Shown piece by piece: positions 25,806 to 34,965 of a DNA stretch of 64,000 nucleotides. The notes below the pieces were generated by a model. That model was not told the DNA's origin, ran no database searches, and was given only the letters and a program-made list of their open reading frames with translations. A program made the position numbers and the translations under genes. Position 1 is the stretch's first letter; each line of letters starts with the position of its first letter. Source of the DNA: an uncultured Lentisphaeria bacterium (GTDB lineage: Bacteria > Verrucomicrobiota > Lentisphaeria > Victivallales > UBA1829); NCBI GenBank assembly GCA_949282305.1, contig CASDPB010000060.1:1-64000 (forward strand), read 5' to 3'.

Positions 25806-26681
25806 ATGGCGTTGACCCTTACCAATCATTCACTTTTCTCCAAAGACAAATTTTTTCCTCTGCGCGGTTTTTTCTATGCTCAGCCTGATATGCCGCCGCA
25901 CAAACAGGAGTTTACGGAAGTGATTTTTATCCTGAAAGGCAAGGTGCTGCATTATTCCGATCCTGCCGGCTGGGAGGAGTCCGCCGCCGGTGATGTCTGG
26001 CTGATTCCTCCCGGCGGCATACACGGTTATCTGAAAGCTGAAAATCTTCAGATATTCAATCTGCTTTTCATTGCGGATCAGCTTCCGGTGCCCCTGCTGG
26101 AACTTTACCGGCATCCCGGATATAAGAAACTGTTTTCCCGGGACAATTCTTTCTGGGAAAACGCGGGATATTATCCGCGCCTGCGTCTGGAACCCCGGCA
26201 GCAGAAAGATTTTACGGCGCTGCTGAATTTATTTGTCCGGCAGCAGAAATCGAAAGCTCCCGGCAGAATCGGCGGCAAATATGGATTGTTCATGGCAATC
26301 ATTTCCATGCTGTGCGATATTGCTGTGAAAGAGAATGAAATGTTCCGGCAGGAACGGCCGCTTGATATGTCCCGGATCAGTAGCTTTCTCAATGAAAATT
26401 ATGCCGCAAATATCAAGCTTTCGGATTTGATGCATCTTACTTCCATGTCGGAAAGTTCGTTGCGCAGGCATTTCAGGAAGACATTCGGGTGTGCTCCTGT
26501 CGGATATATTCGTAAATTCCGCCTGGAAGTTGCGGCGAAGTTGCTGCTGAACACCAATTTCCCGGTGAAAGAAATCGCACAGATGAGCGGGTTCAATACT
26601 GTCAGCTATTTCTGTAAAATTTTTCGTCAGGTTTATAAGTGTTCCCCGCAGAATTACCGGCTCTGGATCAATGCCTGCTGA
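25806..26681 (+). CDS. AraC family regulator, probably of rhaA
   Basis: A 291-residue cupin-AraC protein. The sensor half has PHKQEFTEVIFILKG and the cupin pattern AAGDVWLIPPGGIHGY. The C-terminal double HTH contains MSESSLRRHFRKTFGCAPVG and ends with the signature SYFCKIFRQVYKCSPQNYR. It is divergent from L-rhamnose isomerase, resembling the RhaR/RhaS arrangement, so rhamnose control is likely. A hairpin follows the gene at 26684-26735. Confidence 0.9.
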   Translation: MALTLTNHSLFSKDKFFPLRGFFYAQPDMPPHKQEFTEVIFILKGKVLHYSDPAGWEESAAGDVWLIPPGGIHGYLKAENLQIFNLLFIADQLPVPLLELYRHPGYKKLFSRDNSFWENAGYYPRLRLEPRQQKDFTALLNLFVRQQKSKAPGRIGGKYGLFMAIISMLCDIAVKENEMFRQERPLDMSRISSFLNENYAANIKLSDLMHLTSMSESSLRRHFRKTFGCAPVGYIRKFRLEVAAKLLLNTNFPVKEIAQMSGFNTVSYFCKIFRQVYKCSPQNYRLWINAC

Positions 26682-26683
26682 AA

Positions 26684-26735
26684 GGGACTTTTGATCCTGT
26701 CTGTTATCCCGGAGAACGGCATAACGATAGGTCCC
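26684..26735 (+). terminator. Probable terminator hairpin after AraC
   Basis: GGGAC (26684-26688) pairs with GTCCC (26731-26735), and inside GTTATcCCG (26703-26711) pairs with CGGcATAAC (26717-26725). A T-rich tract follows. It starts two bases after the AraC stop codon. Confidence 0.5.
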
Positions 26736-26852
26736 GTTGAATTTTCTTCTTGCTGCAGCAGGATTGTGATTGCCGAAAAATGGCATGTGCTGCCGATTTG
26801 AACAGGCGTCAGGAGGAGAATTGAAAAATCATCTTTTTTTTGAAAACAGGGC

Positions 26853-26882
26853 TTGACACAAACAGGTACCGAGGTTTAAAAT
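26853..26882 (+). promoter_or_regulatory. Promoter of the GntR - CapA - pseudopilin operon
   Basis: TTGACA (26853-26858) and TAAAAT (26877-26882) are 18 bases apart. The spacer contains an imperfect dyad, AACAGGTACCGAGGTT with the palindromic core GGTACC, a candidate operator for the regulator encoded 55 bases downstream. Confidence 0.65.
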
Positions 26883-26936
26883 CATTGACAGTCCGCAATG
26901 ACTGCGAACCGGAGCTATTGATGGAATGAAACTGTT

Positions 26937-28109
26937 ATGAGAACAAACAGCAAAAACAGCAAGTTGTATGAAAAGTTGAAGGAGGATATTCTCAGCGGAG
27001 TCTGTCCTCCGGGATTTCAGTTTCCGCCGGAGATTTCCTATGCGCGGACTCTCGGCGTTTCACGCAATACGCTGCGTCTTGCCTTGAAACAGCTGGAGGC
27101 GGAAGACCTGATTCTCCGGGAGGGGAGCAAGGGAACGTTCGTCAATCCCGCCTACATGCAGAAGAAATCCAGGCGGTACCTGCTGATCCTGAGTTCCTCG
27201 CCGCCGGTGCCTCATTCCGAACATATTGTTCCCCAGATCACAAGAGGAATCGAACAGGCGCTTTATGACCGTGACATCGATCTGGAAACCTGTTCCTATG
27301 AACATCTCATGACGTTGTCTCCGGAGGAGCTGACGGAAATGATTGTCCGCCGCAGAATATCCGGTGTTCTGTGGAAGGCGACAAATTTTCAAGGGACGGA
27401 AAAGATTTTTCTGGCGCTGAAGCGGCTGCCCATTCCCGTGGTTCTTCTCTACTGCGACGCCGGGGATTACCGGATTACCGGCTGGGCGGCGATTCCGCAG
27501 AACACCCGGAACGCCTGGTGCGAAGCCCTGCGGTATCTCCGCCGCTGCGGACATACCAGGATCGGCGTCATCGATCCCATGAAGGACGGACTCGTAAGAT
27601 GTGAATTCAAGCTGGAGGAATATGCGGAGCTTCTGCGCGGTTTCGGGCTTGACCCCGACCCGGAGCTGATTGTTTCCGCGCTCGTCACGGATTCCTCCGT
27701 GGAGGAAAGTGTCAGGAAGCTGATGGCGCTTCCCGAGCCTCCGACTGCGATACTCTGTTATTCCGACTACTGGGCGCCGCTGGTTTACCGGGCGCTGAAG
27801 AAACTGCATTTGAGAATCCCCGATGACGTTTCCGTGATGGGATACTGCGGCACGCCCAACAGCGCCTACATGAATCCGCCCCTGTCAACGGTCGCCATTG
27901 ATTACAGGGAGATCGGCGGAAAGGCGATTGACATTCTGGAGGACATGGATCAGTGGTTCTGCCCCGATGCGCCGGAACATTCGCTTCCCCCGTTTATTCC
28001 TGCGACTTACAGGGTGATCGAACGGCAGAGCACAAAATCTCCGGCGGTCTGGAGAACGAGACCGGCTGTCCGGGGGCATCTCAAAAAGAAAGGACCGGAT
28101 TCCCGTTGA
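26937..28109 (+). CDS. GntR-type HTH / LacI-type sensor regulator
   Basis: A 390-residue regulator with the same architecture as the one at 3363. The GntR winged helix (about residues 8-72) includes PPEISYARTLGVSRNTLRLA. A LacI-type sensor domain follows (about 80-370), with SVMGYCGTPNSAYMNPPLST near the end. Only GGAA precedes the ATG, so the ribosome site is weak. It starts a plus-strand operon with a CapA-like protein, a pseudopilin and a 1189-residue exported protein. It probably senses an oligosaccharide product of that system. Confidence 0.88.
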   Translation: MRTNSKNSKLYEKLKEDILSGVCPPGFQFPPEISYARTLGVSRNTLRLALKQLEAEDLILREGSKGTFVNPAYMQKKSRRYLLILSSSPPVPHSEHIVPQITRGIEQALYDRDIDLETCSYEHLMTLSPEELTEMIVRRRISGVLWKATNFQGTEKIFLALKRLPIPVVLLYCDAGDYRITGWAAIPQNTRNAWCEALRYLRRCGHTRIGVIDPMKDGLVRCEFKLEEYAELLRGFGLDPDPELIVSALVTDSSVEESVRKLMALPEPPTAILCYSDYWAPLVYRALKKLHLRIPDDVSVMGYCGTPNSAYMNPPLSTVAIDYREIGGKAIDILEDMDQWFCPDAPEHSLPPFIPATYRVIERQSTKSPAVWRTRPAVRGHLKKKGPDSR

Positions 28110-28183
28110 GACAAGGACAAGGTGATCCGGAAGACTTGTTTTCAGGGAACCGCTGAAAGAGAGCTGGAAAGGGTGGTGTTTTT

Positions 28184-29425
28184 ATGTTTGAAAACGGGAT
28201 TTGTTCGTGGCGGAAAAGCGGCGGGAGAAATCTTTCCGTCGCGATTGCGGGGGATGTCTGCCCGGGAGACCATGCGGCGGATGCCATTCTGAACGGGGAA
28301 AGCGGGAATATACTGCGGGAGATTCAGCCAGCGCTGGATCGTGCGGATTTGCGGCTGGTTCAGTGGGAGACAGTGATTTCCGAACATCGGAAGCCGATCA
28401 CGAAATCCGGTCCGAACCTGCTCGTTCCCCCCGGCTGCGAGGCGTTCATCACCGCCGGCAGGTTTGACGTGGCGCTCCTTGCCAACAATCACATCGGAGA
28501 CCATTCCCCGTCCGGAGTGCTGGATACGATCCGCTACATCCGGAATGCCGGAGCGAGGACTGTCGGCGCCGGGTGCGATTCCGCGGATGCCGCGAAACCC
28601 TTGCGTCTCGAAAAGAAGGGATTGCGCATTTCCATCCTGAATTTCTGCGAGACGGAGTTCGGGACAGCCGGGGAGGATGTGCCCGGAAGCAATGCCATGG
28701 ACGAGATGGGGGCACTTCTTCAGATCCGTGCCGAACGCGGGGAAAATGATGTTGTGCTGGTTGTCGTTCATGGGGGGAATGAATACAATCCCATTCCGTC
28801 GCCGCGCATGCGCAAGCTCTATTCCGCGTTCGCCCGCGCCGGAGCGTCCGCCGTCGTCAACATTCATACCCATTGTCCGCAGGGAATCGAGCTTGTTGAA
28901 AATGTGCCGATTGTCTACTGCCCCGGCAATTTCTTCTTCCCGTCCGTTTCCGGCGCGCCGTTCGACCCGCATCAGTTCTGGTGGAGCGGCTACCTTCCCC
29001 GCATTTCCTTCGATGAACGGGGAGCATACGAGATTGAAATCACTCCCTGCTGTTTTTCTCCTGATCCGTGGAAGATTGAGCCTTTGCGCGGGAAGCAGAG
29101 ACAATGGTTTCTCGAGTATGTGGATCGGATCAGCCGCATGGCGCTTTCCGAAGGGGAACACTGGTTTGACGTCTGGTGCGCCTTTCGCTGTGAGGCAATG
29201 CTTTCCTGGGTGAAGAATTCCCCGGCGGCGGCTCTGCTGGAAAACCTGTCCGATCCTGAAGCGCTTCGGAAACTGCCTGTGATTCGGCATATGTTCACCT
29301 GTCAGGCTCATTGCGAGGTGACGCGGCGGATGTTTCTGCTGATTGAACAGGGGAAAATACAGCGGCTCCGCGAGGAACTGCCCCGGCTGGCTGAGCTCCA
29401 GAGGGCGGGATTCGCGGATCTGTAA
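28184..29425 (+). CDS. CapA family metallophosphatase-like protein
   Basis: A 413-residue CapA (PgsA) family protein of the calcineurin-like fold. Metal-site motifs include the N-terminal AGDVCPGD, VQWETVIS, ALLANNHIGD and the late VVVHGGNE and INIHTH-like VNIHTHC. Family members are linked to poly-gamma-glutamate or capsule synthesis, but most lack a tested activity. No signal peptide or membrane helix is visible, so this copy is probably cytoplasmic, unlike capsule-associated CapA. It is 74 bases after the GntR regulator and 25 before the pseudopilin. A hydrolase role in the sugar pathway is inference. Confidence 0.85.
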   Translation: MFENGICSWRKSGGRNLSVAIAGDVCPGDHAADAILNGESGNILREIQPALDRADLRLVQWETVISEHRKPITKSGPNLLVPPGCEAFITAGRFDVALLANNHIGDHSPSGVLDTIRYIRNAGARTVGAGCDSADAAKPLRLEKKGLRISILNFCETEFGTAGEDVPGSNAMDEMGALLQIRAERGENDVVLVVVHGGNEYNPIPSPRMRKLYSAFARAGASAVVNIHTHCPQGIELVENVPIVYCPGNFFFPSVSGAPFDPHQFWWSGYLPRISFDERGAYEIEITPCCFSPDPWKIEPLRGKQRQWFLEYVDRISRMALSEGEHWFDVWCAFRCEAMLSWVKNSPAAALLENLSDPEALRKLPVIRHMFTCQAHCEVTRRMFLLIEQGKIQRLREELPRLAELQRAGFADL

Positions 29426-29450
29426 CATAATACAAACGAAAGGATTGCCA

Positions 29451-30329
29451 ATGTTGACAATAAAGTCCGGTTTTGCTGTTGTCCGGTGTTTTCCCGTTCC
29501 TTCCTCTTTCGGCGTTTCCTCTCCGGATGTTCTTCCCGCCAGGGGAAAAACAGGAATTTTCACCCTGATAGAGCTCCTCATCGTTGTTGCGATCATTGCA
29601 ATTCTCGCCGCCATGCTGCTGCCTGCGTTGGGCAGAGCGAGAGCCACGGCGCAGAGAATCGCCTGCGTCAGCAATCTTGCGAATATGGTGAAAGCCGCGA
29701 GCATGTATATCAGCGACAACAGGGGCTATCTTTCCTCTTATTACAACAACGGAAAGGGCAAGGGGGATCTGGGAGGATGGAGCGGCGGACGCGGAACCGA
29801 TTTTTTTCAGTCGAAGGACGGATACGGCTTAGGCGCCTACCTGCAGATGAAAGAAGGGATGGCAAGTCTGGGGGGATTGTTCCGGAAATACGACGGCGAT
29901 GTGTTCATTTCAAAACTGGCATGTCCCGTGGCGACGGAGGATGTCCCGGCGTCAAACAATCAGACAAATTACACTTTGGGATACAATTCTTTCATTATGC
30001 GGGGCTCCGACCTGAAAGCGGAACGTTTTCCGAAGCCGTCCGGGCTTTTCCTGTTCGGAGACAGGAATACAAAGTTCGGGACGCTTGATTTCCACTGGCA
30101 GTGGAGAAATCCGGGCAGTTATCCTCTGGAAACGCAGACAAGTTATCTGACATTCCGCCACAACGGAACGATGAATGTCGTCTGCCTCGCCGGGAATGCG
30201 GATTCCATACAGAAGAGGGACCCCCGTGCTTCCGCAGCGGCGGAAAACGTGATTGCGCCGGCATGGCACGCCGGAAAAGGATGTTGTTACGCGACTGGCG
30301 GTTCTTCCGCCTGTCTGCTGTGCAAATAA
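29451..30329 (+). CDS. Prepilin-like protein with variant H-X9-DG motif
   Basis: A 292-residue prepilin-like protein. The leader is long (36 residues) and the cleavage region reads [11 protein letters not shown], with Ile instead of Gly at -1 and Glu41 at +5. A hydrophobic helix and the typical PALGRARATAQRIACVSNL follow. The C-terminal motif is H-X9-AG (HNGTMNVVCLAG), with Ala in place of Asp. I chose the ATG at 29451, with AAAGGA 8 bases upstream; a longer frame from 29343 overlaps the CapA gene. It lies between CapA and the large exported protein and matches the pseudopilins at 2593 and 56173. Confidence 0.88.
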   Translation: MLTIKSGFAVVRCFPVPSSFGVSSPDVLPARGKTGIFTLIELLIVVAIIAILAAMLLPALGRARATAQRIACVSNLANMVKAASMYISDNRGYLSSYYNNGKGKGDLGGWSGGRGTDFFQSKDGYGLGAYLQMKEGMASLGGLFRKYDGDVFISKLACPVATEDVPASNNQTNYTLGYNSFIMRGSDLKAERFPKPSGLFLFGDRNTKFGTLDFHWQWRNPGSYPLETQTSYLTFRHNGTMNVVCLAGNADSIQKRDPRASAAAENVIAPAWHAGKGCCYATGGSSACLLCK

Positions 30330-30384
30330 GCCGGACGGGAGTTCTCCTCTGGAGAGTGAAACTAATCAAGGAAGGAAACAGGAC

Positions 30385-33300
30385 ATGAAGACAGTCAGGA
30401 CTGGTGTGATCTGCGCATCGCTGCTTGCGGCGGGGGTGTGCTTTGCGGATTTTGACCGCGGCGGAGTTGCATTTCCGATGGAACAAATTTCCAGGGAACG
30501 TTTTCAGGCAGTATCGCAGGAACAGGGCAATCTCCTGAAGAATCCGGATCTGAAGGGGGCGCCCGTTGCCTGGCACAAAATGGATACCGGATGGGTTGTC
30601 GGAAGATGGATATTCGGTCCGGAGAACCGAGCGCAATTTGATGAAAAGACCGCGCGGATCGGGCATGCGGAATTCGTTGATACGGAGTCGGGCAGAGTCA
30701 TGGAGCTGAAGCGTCCCGTCGAGCTGGAGGATTTGATGGGGCAGCTGTCGTCACAGTTCTCCCTGAGTTTTTCCCAGGTTCTGATTCTGCCGGAAAATGG
30801 CGGGGGGACGTTCCGCATCTCCTTTGAGAGCCGCAACCAGGTGATCGGGAAAAACAAATTTGATCAGATGCTGCTGATCTTCTTCTATGACAACAGTTCG
30901 CGGTATCCCGGGCAGGGAAAGGAAACAGGGCGGTATATTTGCAGAAAACTGAATTCCAATCCGGAATGGCAGACGCACAGCTATGAGTTTACCGTTCCGG
31001 AGGGGACGCGCAAAGTGAAAATAACGTTCCGGGGCGACGGCTGCGGCTTGCTTCAGATCAGAAAGCCGCATCTGGCAAGGGTGATGCCGGAAAAGCCTCT
31101 TGCGGTTGAAGTGACGCCGGGTGAGCTGCTCGACAGAACTTTTGTCCTGGCGTCCAATTCCCCCGGTATTCTTGCATTCCGCATGAAGAATCATCTCCCG
31201 AAGGGAAAGCTGCAGGCGGATACGATCAGAATGAATCTGGAACTGCCGTCCGAGGTTGCCGTAATCGGAACGAACCGCATGTTCGGAGCCCGGCTGGAAA
31301 GCAGGGACATTCAGAAAAACGGCAAAGCATGGAAATGCTGGTCGTTTGATGTTGCGCCGTCCATTGTTTCCCATCTGCGCAATACGCAGGTGTTCACCGG
31401 ATGGTATCTGCCTTCGGTGATGCTTCTCGGCAATGCCGCGGAAAATTCCCGATGGGACGACTGCCGTTTTTTTCTTTCGGCGGGCGGCAGCAGAATCAGC
31501 AATACGGGCACGTTCGTCTTACGGATGATGAAACCGTTTGAGAAGACGACGGCCCCCAGGCAGTTCCTCACCGGCTTCCATTCGGTGAACAGCGACATTG
31601 ATTTTCATCAGCCGGAAGCGCAGCGGATGCTTTCGGAATTTTTCGGCAGAACCGGAAATACTCTGATCACCTCGAAACTTCCGCCCGATTATCTGAAAAT
31701 GCTCCGTGAAAACGGGATTCGCCTGATTACGGCGGAATCCTACTATTTCGCCAACGGCTTCCGGGTCGGCGTCATGGAAAAGGGAAAGAAGCCGGCTTAT
31801 TCCAATTATCTGGACAAGGATGGAAAAACCGTTTCTCCGCGCCGCAGTCTTCTCTGGAGCTGTCCCGTTTCGATCTACAACCGGACGCCTTATTACACGG
31901 AGGTTGTCCTGCCGCAGCTCAGAAAATCGCTTGAAGGCCTGGACGGTCTCCAGCCGAACTGGGAGCCTTACATGTCCCGCAATAAAGGCTGTTTCTGCGA
32001 CAACTGCCGTGGGGAATTCGCGAAGTTCGCAAAACTTTCCCCGGAAAAGGTGAAGGAAATCTGGCCCGCGCAGATGCTGCCGGGAATGCCTTACCATGAG
32101 CAGGCAACCCGTTTCCGCGCCTGGCAGCACGGACGGCTCATCAAGACACTGCACGAAGACTCTCTCAAGCTGGGCGCGGGGAAAATCGGTTTCTGTCCCG
32201 AGGTCGGCACGGATCAGATCATCCGCTATCCGGAGTATTTCAAGGAACAGTGGGAGTTCACGCCGTATGAATATGCCGGAAGCCTGAAATGGCTGAATGT
32301 CTGGGGACCTTATGCCTGGTTCCTCGCCGATCAGCCGTATGATTACCGCAGGGATGCGCATCTGTATGTGTGGGAGATGGCAAAGCGGGCTGTCCGCGAC
32401 TACCGGAAATTTTTTCCGGACCCTGCAAAGCGCGCGAAACTCATGGCGATGCCGCACGGCAGTCAATTGAATCAGACTGCGCTGGGACAGCCCGAAGGCA
32501 TGGCAATGGATCAGGTCAGTTCCTTCCTTGCCGGTTACGACGCTTCGATCCTTTATTACTTCCCGCGCGGTTACGATCACCGTTTCTGGAAAGCGCTTGC
32601 GGACAGTACCGCGCTGATTGCGGCGAATGAAGAGATCGTCATGCACGGGAAGGAGAGAGAAGGAGTCAGCGCAGTCCCCCTGACTCCATTCCCGGCTCCC
32701 TCTGCGTTCCAGACCAGGGATACTGCCGCGGGGGTTCTTCCGAAATATCTGCCGGATGTCAGGAAAAGCGTTCTGCTTCAGACAGCCGCATTTGAAAAGG
32801 ACGGACGGATTCTTGTCGCCGCCGGCAACTTCTGGGAGAAAGGCGACGTCGTGTTTCAGCTTCGCGTTCCGGGACTGAAACCGGATCAGGAATATACCGT
32901 TCAGGAAAAGGCGTTCCGGCGTCAGTTCGTGCCGGAACAGGGGAAATTCTTCACGGGGAAAATGCTTGCGGACGGGATTCTGCTTCACGCCGGAGCCATG
33001 CGCTGGGTGTTCTTCGAGATCGCCCCCGCCGCGAAGATTCCGGCGGCAGCCGTAACCTCCGCGGAGATGCGCAGGGAATTGGAACGCTGTCAGAAGGAGA
33101 ACCGGCGCGCCGCCGATGAGGAAGCCGCCCGCGACAAGGCGCTCCATGCGGAAAACGACATCGGCGAACTTAAAAGCATGAGTTCCGGCGCACTTTCCTG
33201 CAAGCCTGTCCAGAAAAACGGCAAGCCCATGCTGGAGGTCGTTTTCGGAAAAAACACCCTGCTCTTGAATCCCTGCGGCATGGCTCTGGAATCCTGGACG

Positions 33301-33954
33301 GTGGACGGAACGGAGCAATGCAGTGCGAACTTCGGGCAGTCCGCCTTCTGGACGCCCGGAAAAACCGGCATGGTCGTAAGCGGCAACTACCGCGTCACAG
33401 ACCAGAAAATTTCCGCGGACGGATTGCAGGTCACGGCGGAATTCACGACGACGGTGCGCACGTATCCCTGGCTGCCGGGACTGAAGATCAGGAAGACAGT
33501 CGCTGTTTCCCCGGATTTGAAGCAGCTTGCCTTCCATGTGAAACTGAATAACACGCAGACGACCGCCATGAACAGCGTCGGCTACCGCTGGAGCTTCATT
33601 CCGGCGGGGTGGAGCAAAGCGGGCAGGGGGATTGTGAAGAATGCCGGAACGGAGATGGCGCGGCCGGAGAAACATCTGCTGCTTGCGGGGGAGAACTGCA
33701 CCGCATGGGCGGAACAGGTGATCGGCAGACTGTTCAGTGTCCGGGAGACAATCCGGAAACTTCAGGGCAATGAGTTTCAGTTTACGATTTCCGGCGGACG
33801 TGCCGTTTCTGCGCGTTTTCTTCCCGGAAATCAATTTGCCGGAGCGGCGGTGTGGAGTACGCCGCAGGCTTCCACCTTTGAACCGTTTTACCTGCCGGCT
33901 CTTATTGCTCCCGGCGAATCCGTCTCCTATTCTGCGGAGTTCCGGATGGAATAA
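30385..33954 (+). CDS. Large exported glycosidase-like protein
   Basis: A 1189-residue secreted protein with a signal peptide cleaved near residue 22 (CFA/DF). An N-terminal jelly-roll-like region (about 25-240) resembles carbohydrate-binding modules. The centre (about 400-800) looks like a TIM-barrel glycosidase with GLDGLQPNWEPYMSR and GCFCDNCRGEF, the CxxC pattern also seen in DUF4838 and beta-galactosidase-like families. A C-terminal beta-rich region (about 900-1189) follows. I cannot place it in a named family. AGGAAGGA precedes the ATG at 30385; an upstream extension to 30253 overlaps the pseudopilin. Last in the GntR operon, so it is probably the exported enzyme of that module. Confidence 0.8.
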   Translation: MKTVRTGVICASLLAAGVCFADFDRGGVAFPMEQISRERFQAVSQEQGNLLKNPDLKGAPVAWHKMDTGWVVGRWIFGPENRAQFDEKTARIGHAEFVDTESGRVMELKRPVELEDLMGQLSSQFSLSFSQVLILPENGGGTFRISFESRNQVIGKNKFDQMLLIFFYDNSSRYPGQGKETGRYICRKLNSNPEWQTHSYEFTVPEGTRKVKITFRGDGCGLLQIRKPHLARVMPEKPLAVEVTPGELLDRTFVLASNSPGILAFRMKNHLPKGKLQADTIRMNLELPSEVAVIGTNRMFGARLESRDIQKNGKAWKCWSFDVAPSIVSHLRNTQVFTGWYLPSVMLLGNAAENSRWDDCRFFLSAGGSRISNTGTFVLRMMKPFEKTTAPRQFLTGFHSVNSDIDFHQPEAQRMLSEFFGRTGNTLITSKLPPDYLKMLRENGIRLITAESYYFANGFRVGVMEKGKKPAYSNYLDKDGKTVSPRRSLLWSCPVSIYNRTPYYTEVVLPQLRKSLEGLDGLQPNWEPYMSRNKGCFCDNCRGEFAKFAKLSPEKVKEIWPAQMLPGMPYHEQATRFRAWQHGRLIKTLHEDSLKLGAGKIGFCPEVGTDQIIRYPEYFKEQWEFTPYEYAGSLKWLNVWGPYAWFLADQPYDYRRDAHLYVWEMAKRAVRDYRKFFPDPAKRAKLMAMPHGSQLNQTALGQPEGMAMDQVSSFLAGYDASILYYFPRGYDHRFWKALADSTALIAANEEIVMHGKEREGVSAVPLTPFPAPSAFQTRDTAAGVLPKYLPDVRKSVLLQTAAFEKDGRILVAAGNFWEKGDVVFQLRVPGLKPDQEYTVQEKAFRRQFVPEQGKFFTGKMLADGILLHAGAMRWVFFEIAPAAKIPAAAVTSAEMRRELERCQKENRRAADEEAARDKALHAENDIGELKSMSSGALSCKPVQKNGKPMLEVVFGKNTLLLNPCGMALESWTVDGTEQCSANFGQSAFWTPGKTGMVVSGNYRVTDQKISADGLQVTAEFTTTVRTYPWLPGLKIRKTVAVSPDLKQLAFHVKLNNTQTTAMNSVGYRWSFIPAGWSKAGRGIVKNAGTEMARPEKHLLLAGENCTAWAEQVIGRLFSVRETIRKLQGNEFQFTISGGRAVSARFLPGNQFAGAAVWSTPQASTFEPFYLPALIAPGESVSYSAEFRME

Positions 33955-34143
33955 GCGAATGCCCGCGGCATTTCCGGCTGCTGCCCTTTCCGGGGAAGGA
34001 ACGGGCGGGAGATGCCGCTGTTTCTTCTCTTTTTCCGTTTTTTCAGTGCTTTTTTGTGGAAAAGTGTCATGAGAGATGTATATTCCATAAATGTAGGTTT
34101 GGAAACCGCTTTCAGCATTAAAAAATGGACACAGGGATAAGAT

Positions 34144-34947
34144 ATGAAACAGAAACTCCTGCTTCTCGGTGCCGTGTTATTCGGCGTATTGGCTTTCATG
34201 TTCACGTTCAGCCAGATCAATAAGGAAAAGGCGCGTCTGCAGGGGGAAACCTATAAGATTTATCTGACTCAGGTGGTCAAAGACATTCCGGAGGGGGAGA
34301 AAATTACGGAAGATATGATCCAGAAGAAACTGGTTCAGCGTTTCCGTAACACCAGGTATGAGCGTGAAATCCCGTATGACCGGCATTCGCTGGTGATCGG
34401 GCGCGAGGCGCAGTCCGTGATCCCTGCCGGGACTCTGCTGCAATGGAGCGACCTCAAAGTATCCCTTACGTCCGGGAAGACCGGTCTGACTTCTCTGATC
34501 CGCCCCGGTTATCGCGCAATTTCGATTTCCGTCGATGCGACCAGCTCCGTGACGGGGCTGGTTCAGCCCAACAATTATGTGGATCTGATCGGGACGTTCC
34601 GTTTTCCCGATGCCCGGGGGGATTCCTCGCTGGACACCATCACTCTTACCATTCTCCAGCGCGTCCGCGTGATCGCGACCGGAACCGACATGGGGTATCT
34701 TGCGTCCTCCTCCGCCGGGCAGAACTACGGGGCGCGAAACTACAGCACGGTGACGCTGGAGCTGACGCCGAAGGAAGTTGAGATGATTATCTTTGCCTCG
34801 CAGAAAGGACGTCTGACGATGAGTCTGCGCAATTATGAGGAGTCCGCAATCACCCAGAAACTGCAGAGCGTCAACTGGGACTTCCTCCAGAAGAATATCA
34901 TGAGTTACAATGCCGAGCGCGAAAAGATGATGAGAGCCGGAAGATAA
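34144..34947 (+). CDS. cpaB: Flp/Tad pilus assembly protein CpaB
   Basis: A 267-residue inner-membrane-anchored periplasmic protein. One N-terminal membrane helix (about residues 5-23) is followed by a SAF domain (about 38-105; DIPEGEKITEDMIQKK and SVIPAGTLL) and an RcpC/CpaB C-terminal domain (about 110-235; VDLIGTF). In Tad systems CpaB/RcpC contacts the secretin channel. AGGGAT lies before the ATG. It opens an operon of nine closely spaced genes to 42998. No secretin gene is adjacent, so the outer-membrane partner must be elsewhere or replaced. Confidence 0.9.
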   Translation: MKQKLLLLGAVLFGVLAFMFTFSQINKEKARLQGETYKIYLTQVVKDIPEGEKITEDMIQKKLVQRFRNTRYEREIPYDRHSLVIGREAQSVIPAGTLLQWSDLKVSLTSGKTGLTSLIRPGYRAISISVDATSSVTGLVQPNNYVDLIGTFRFPDARGDSSLDTITLTILQRVRVIATGTDMGYLASSSAGQNYGARNYSTVTLELTPKEVEMIIFASQKGRLTMSLRNYEESAITQKLQSVNWDFLQKNIMSYNAEREKMMRAGR

Positions 34948-34965
34948 GGTCGGGGAGGGGTTCTC

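Noticed and set aside
28142-29719. Long antisense frame (525 codons) across CapA and the pseudopilin
   Set aside because: It is antisense to two well-supported genes and has no motif.
31519-33834. Long antisense frame (771 codons) against the 1189-residue protein
   Set aside because: It is a shadow of GC-biased codons: no ribosome site, arginine/histidine-rich composition and no family pattern, while the sense frame has a signal peptide and domains.
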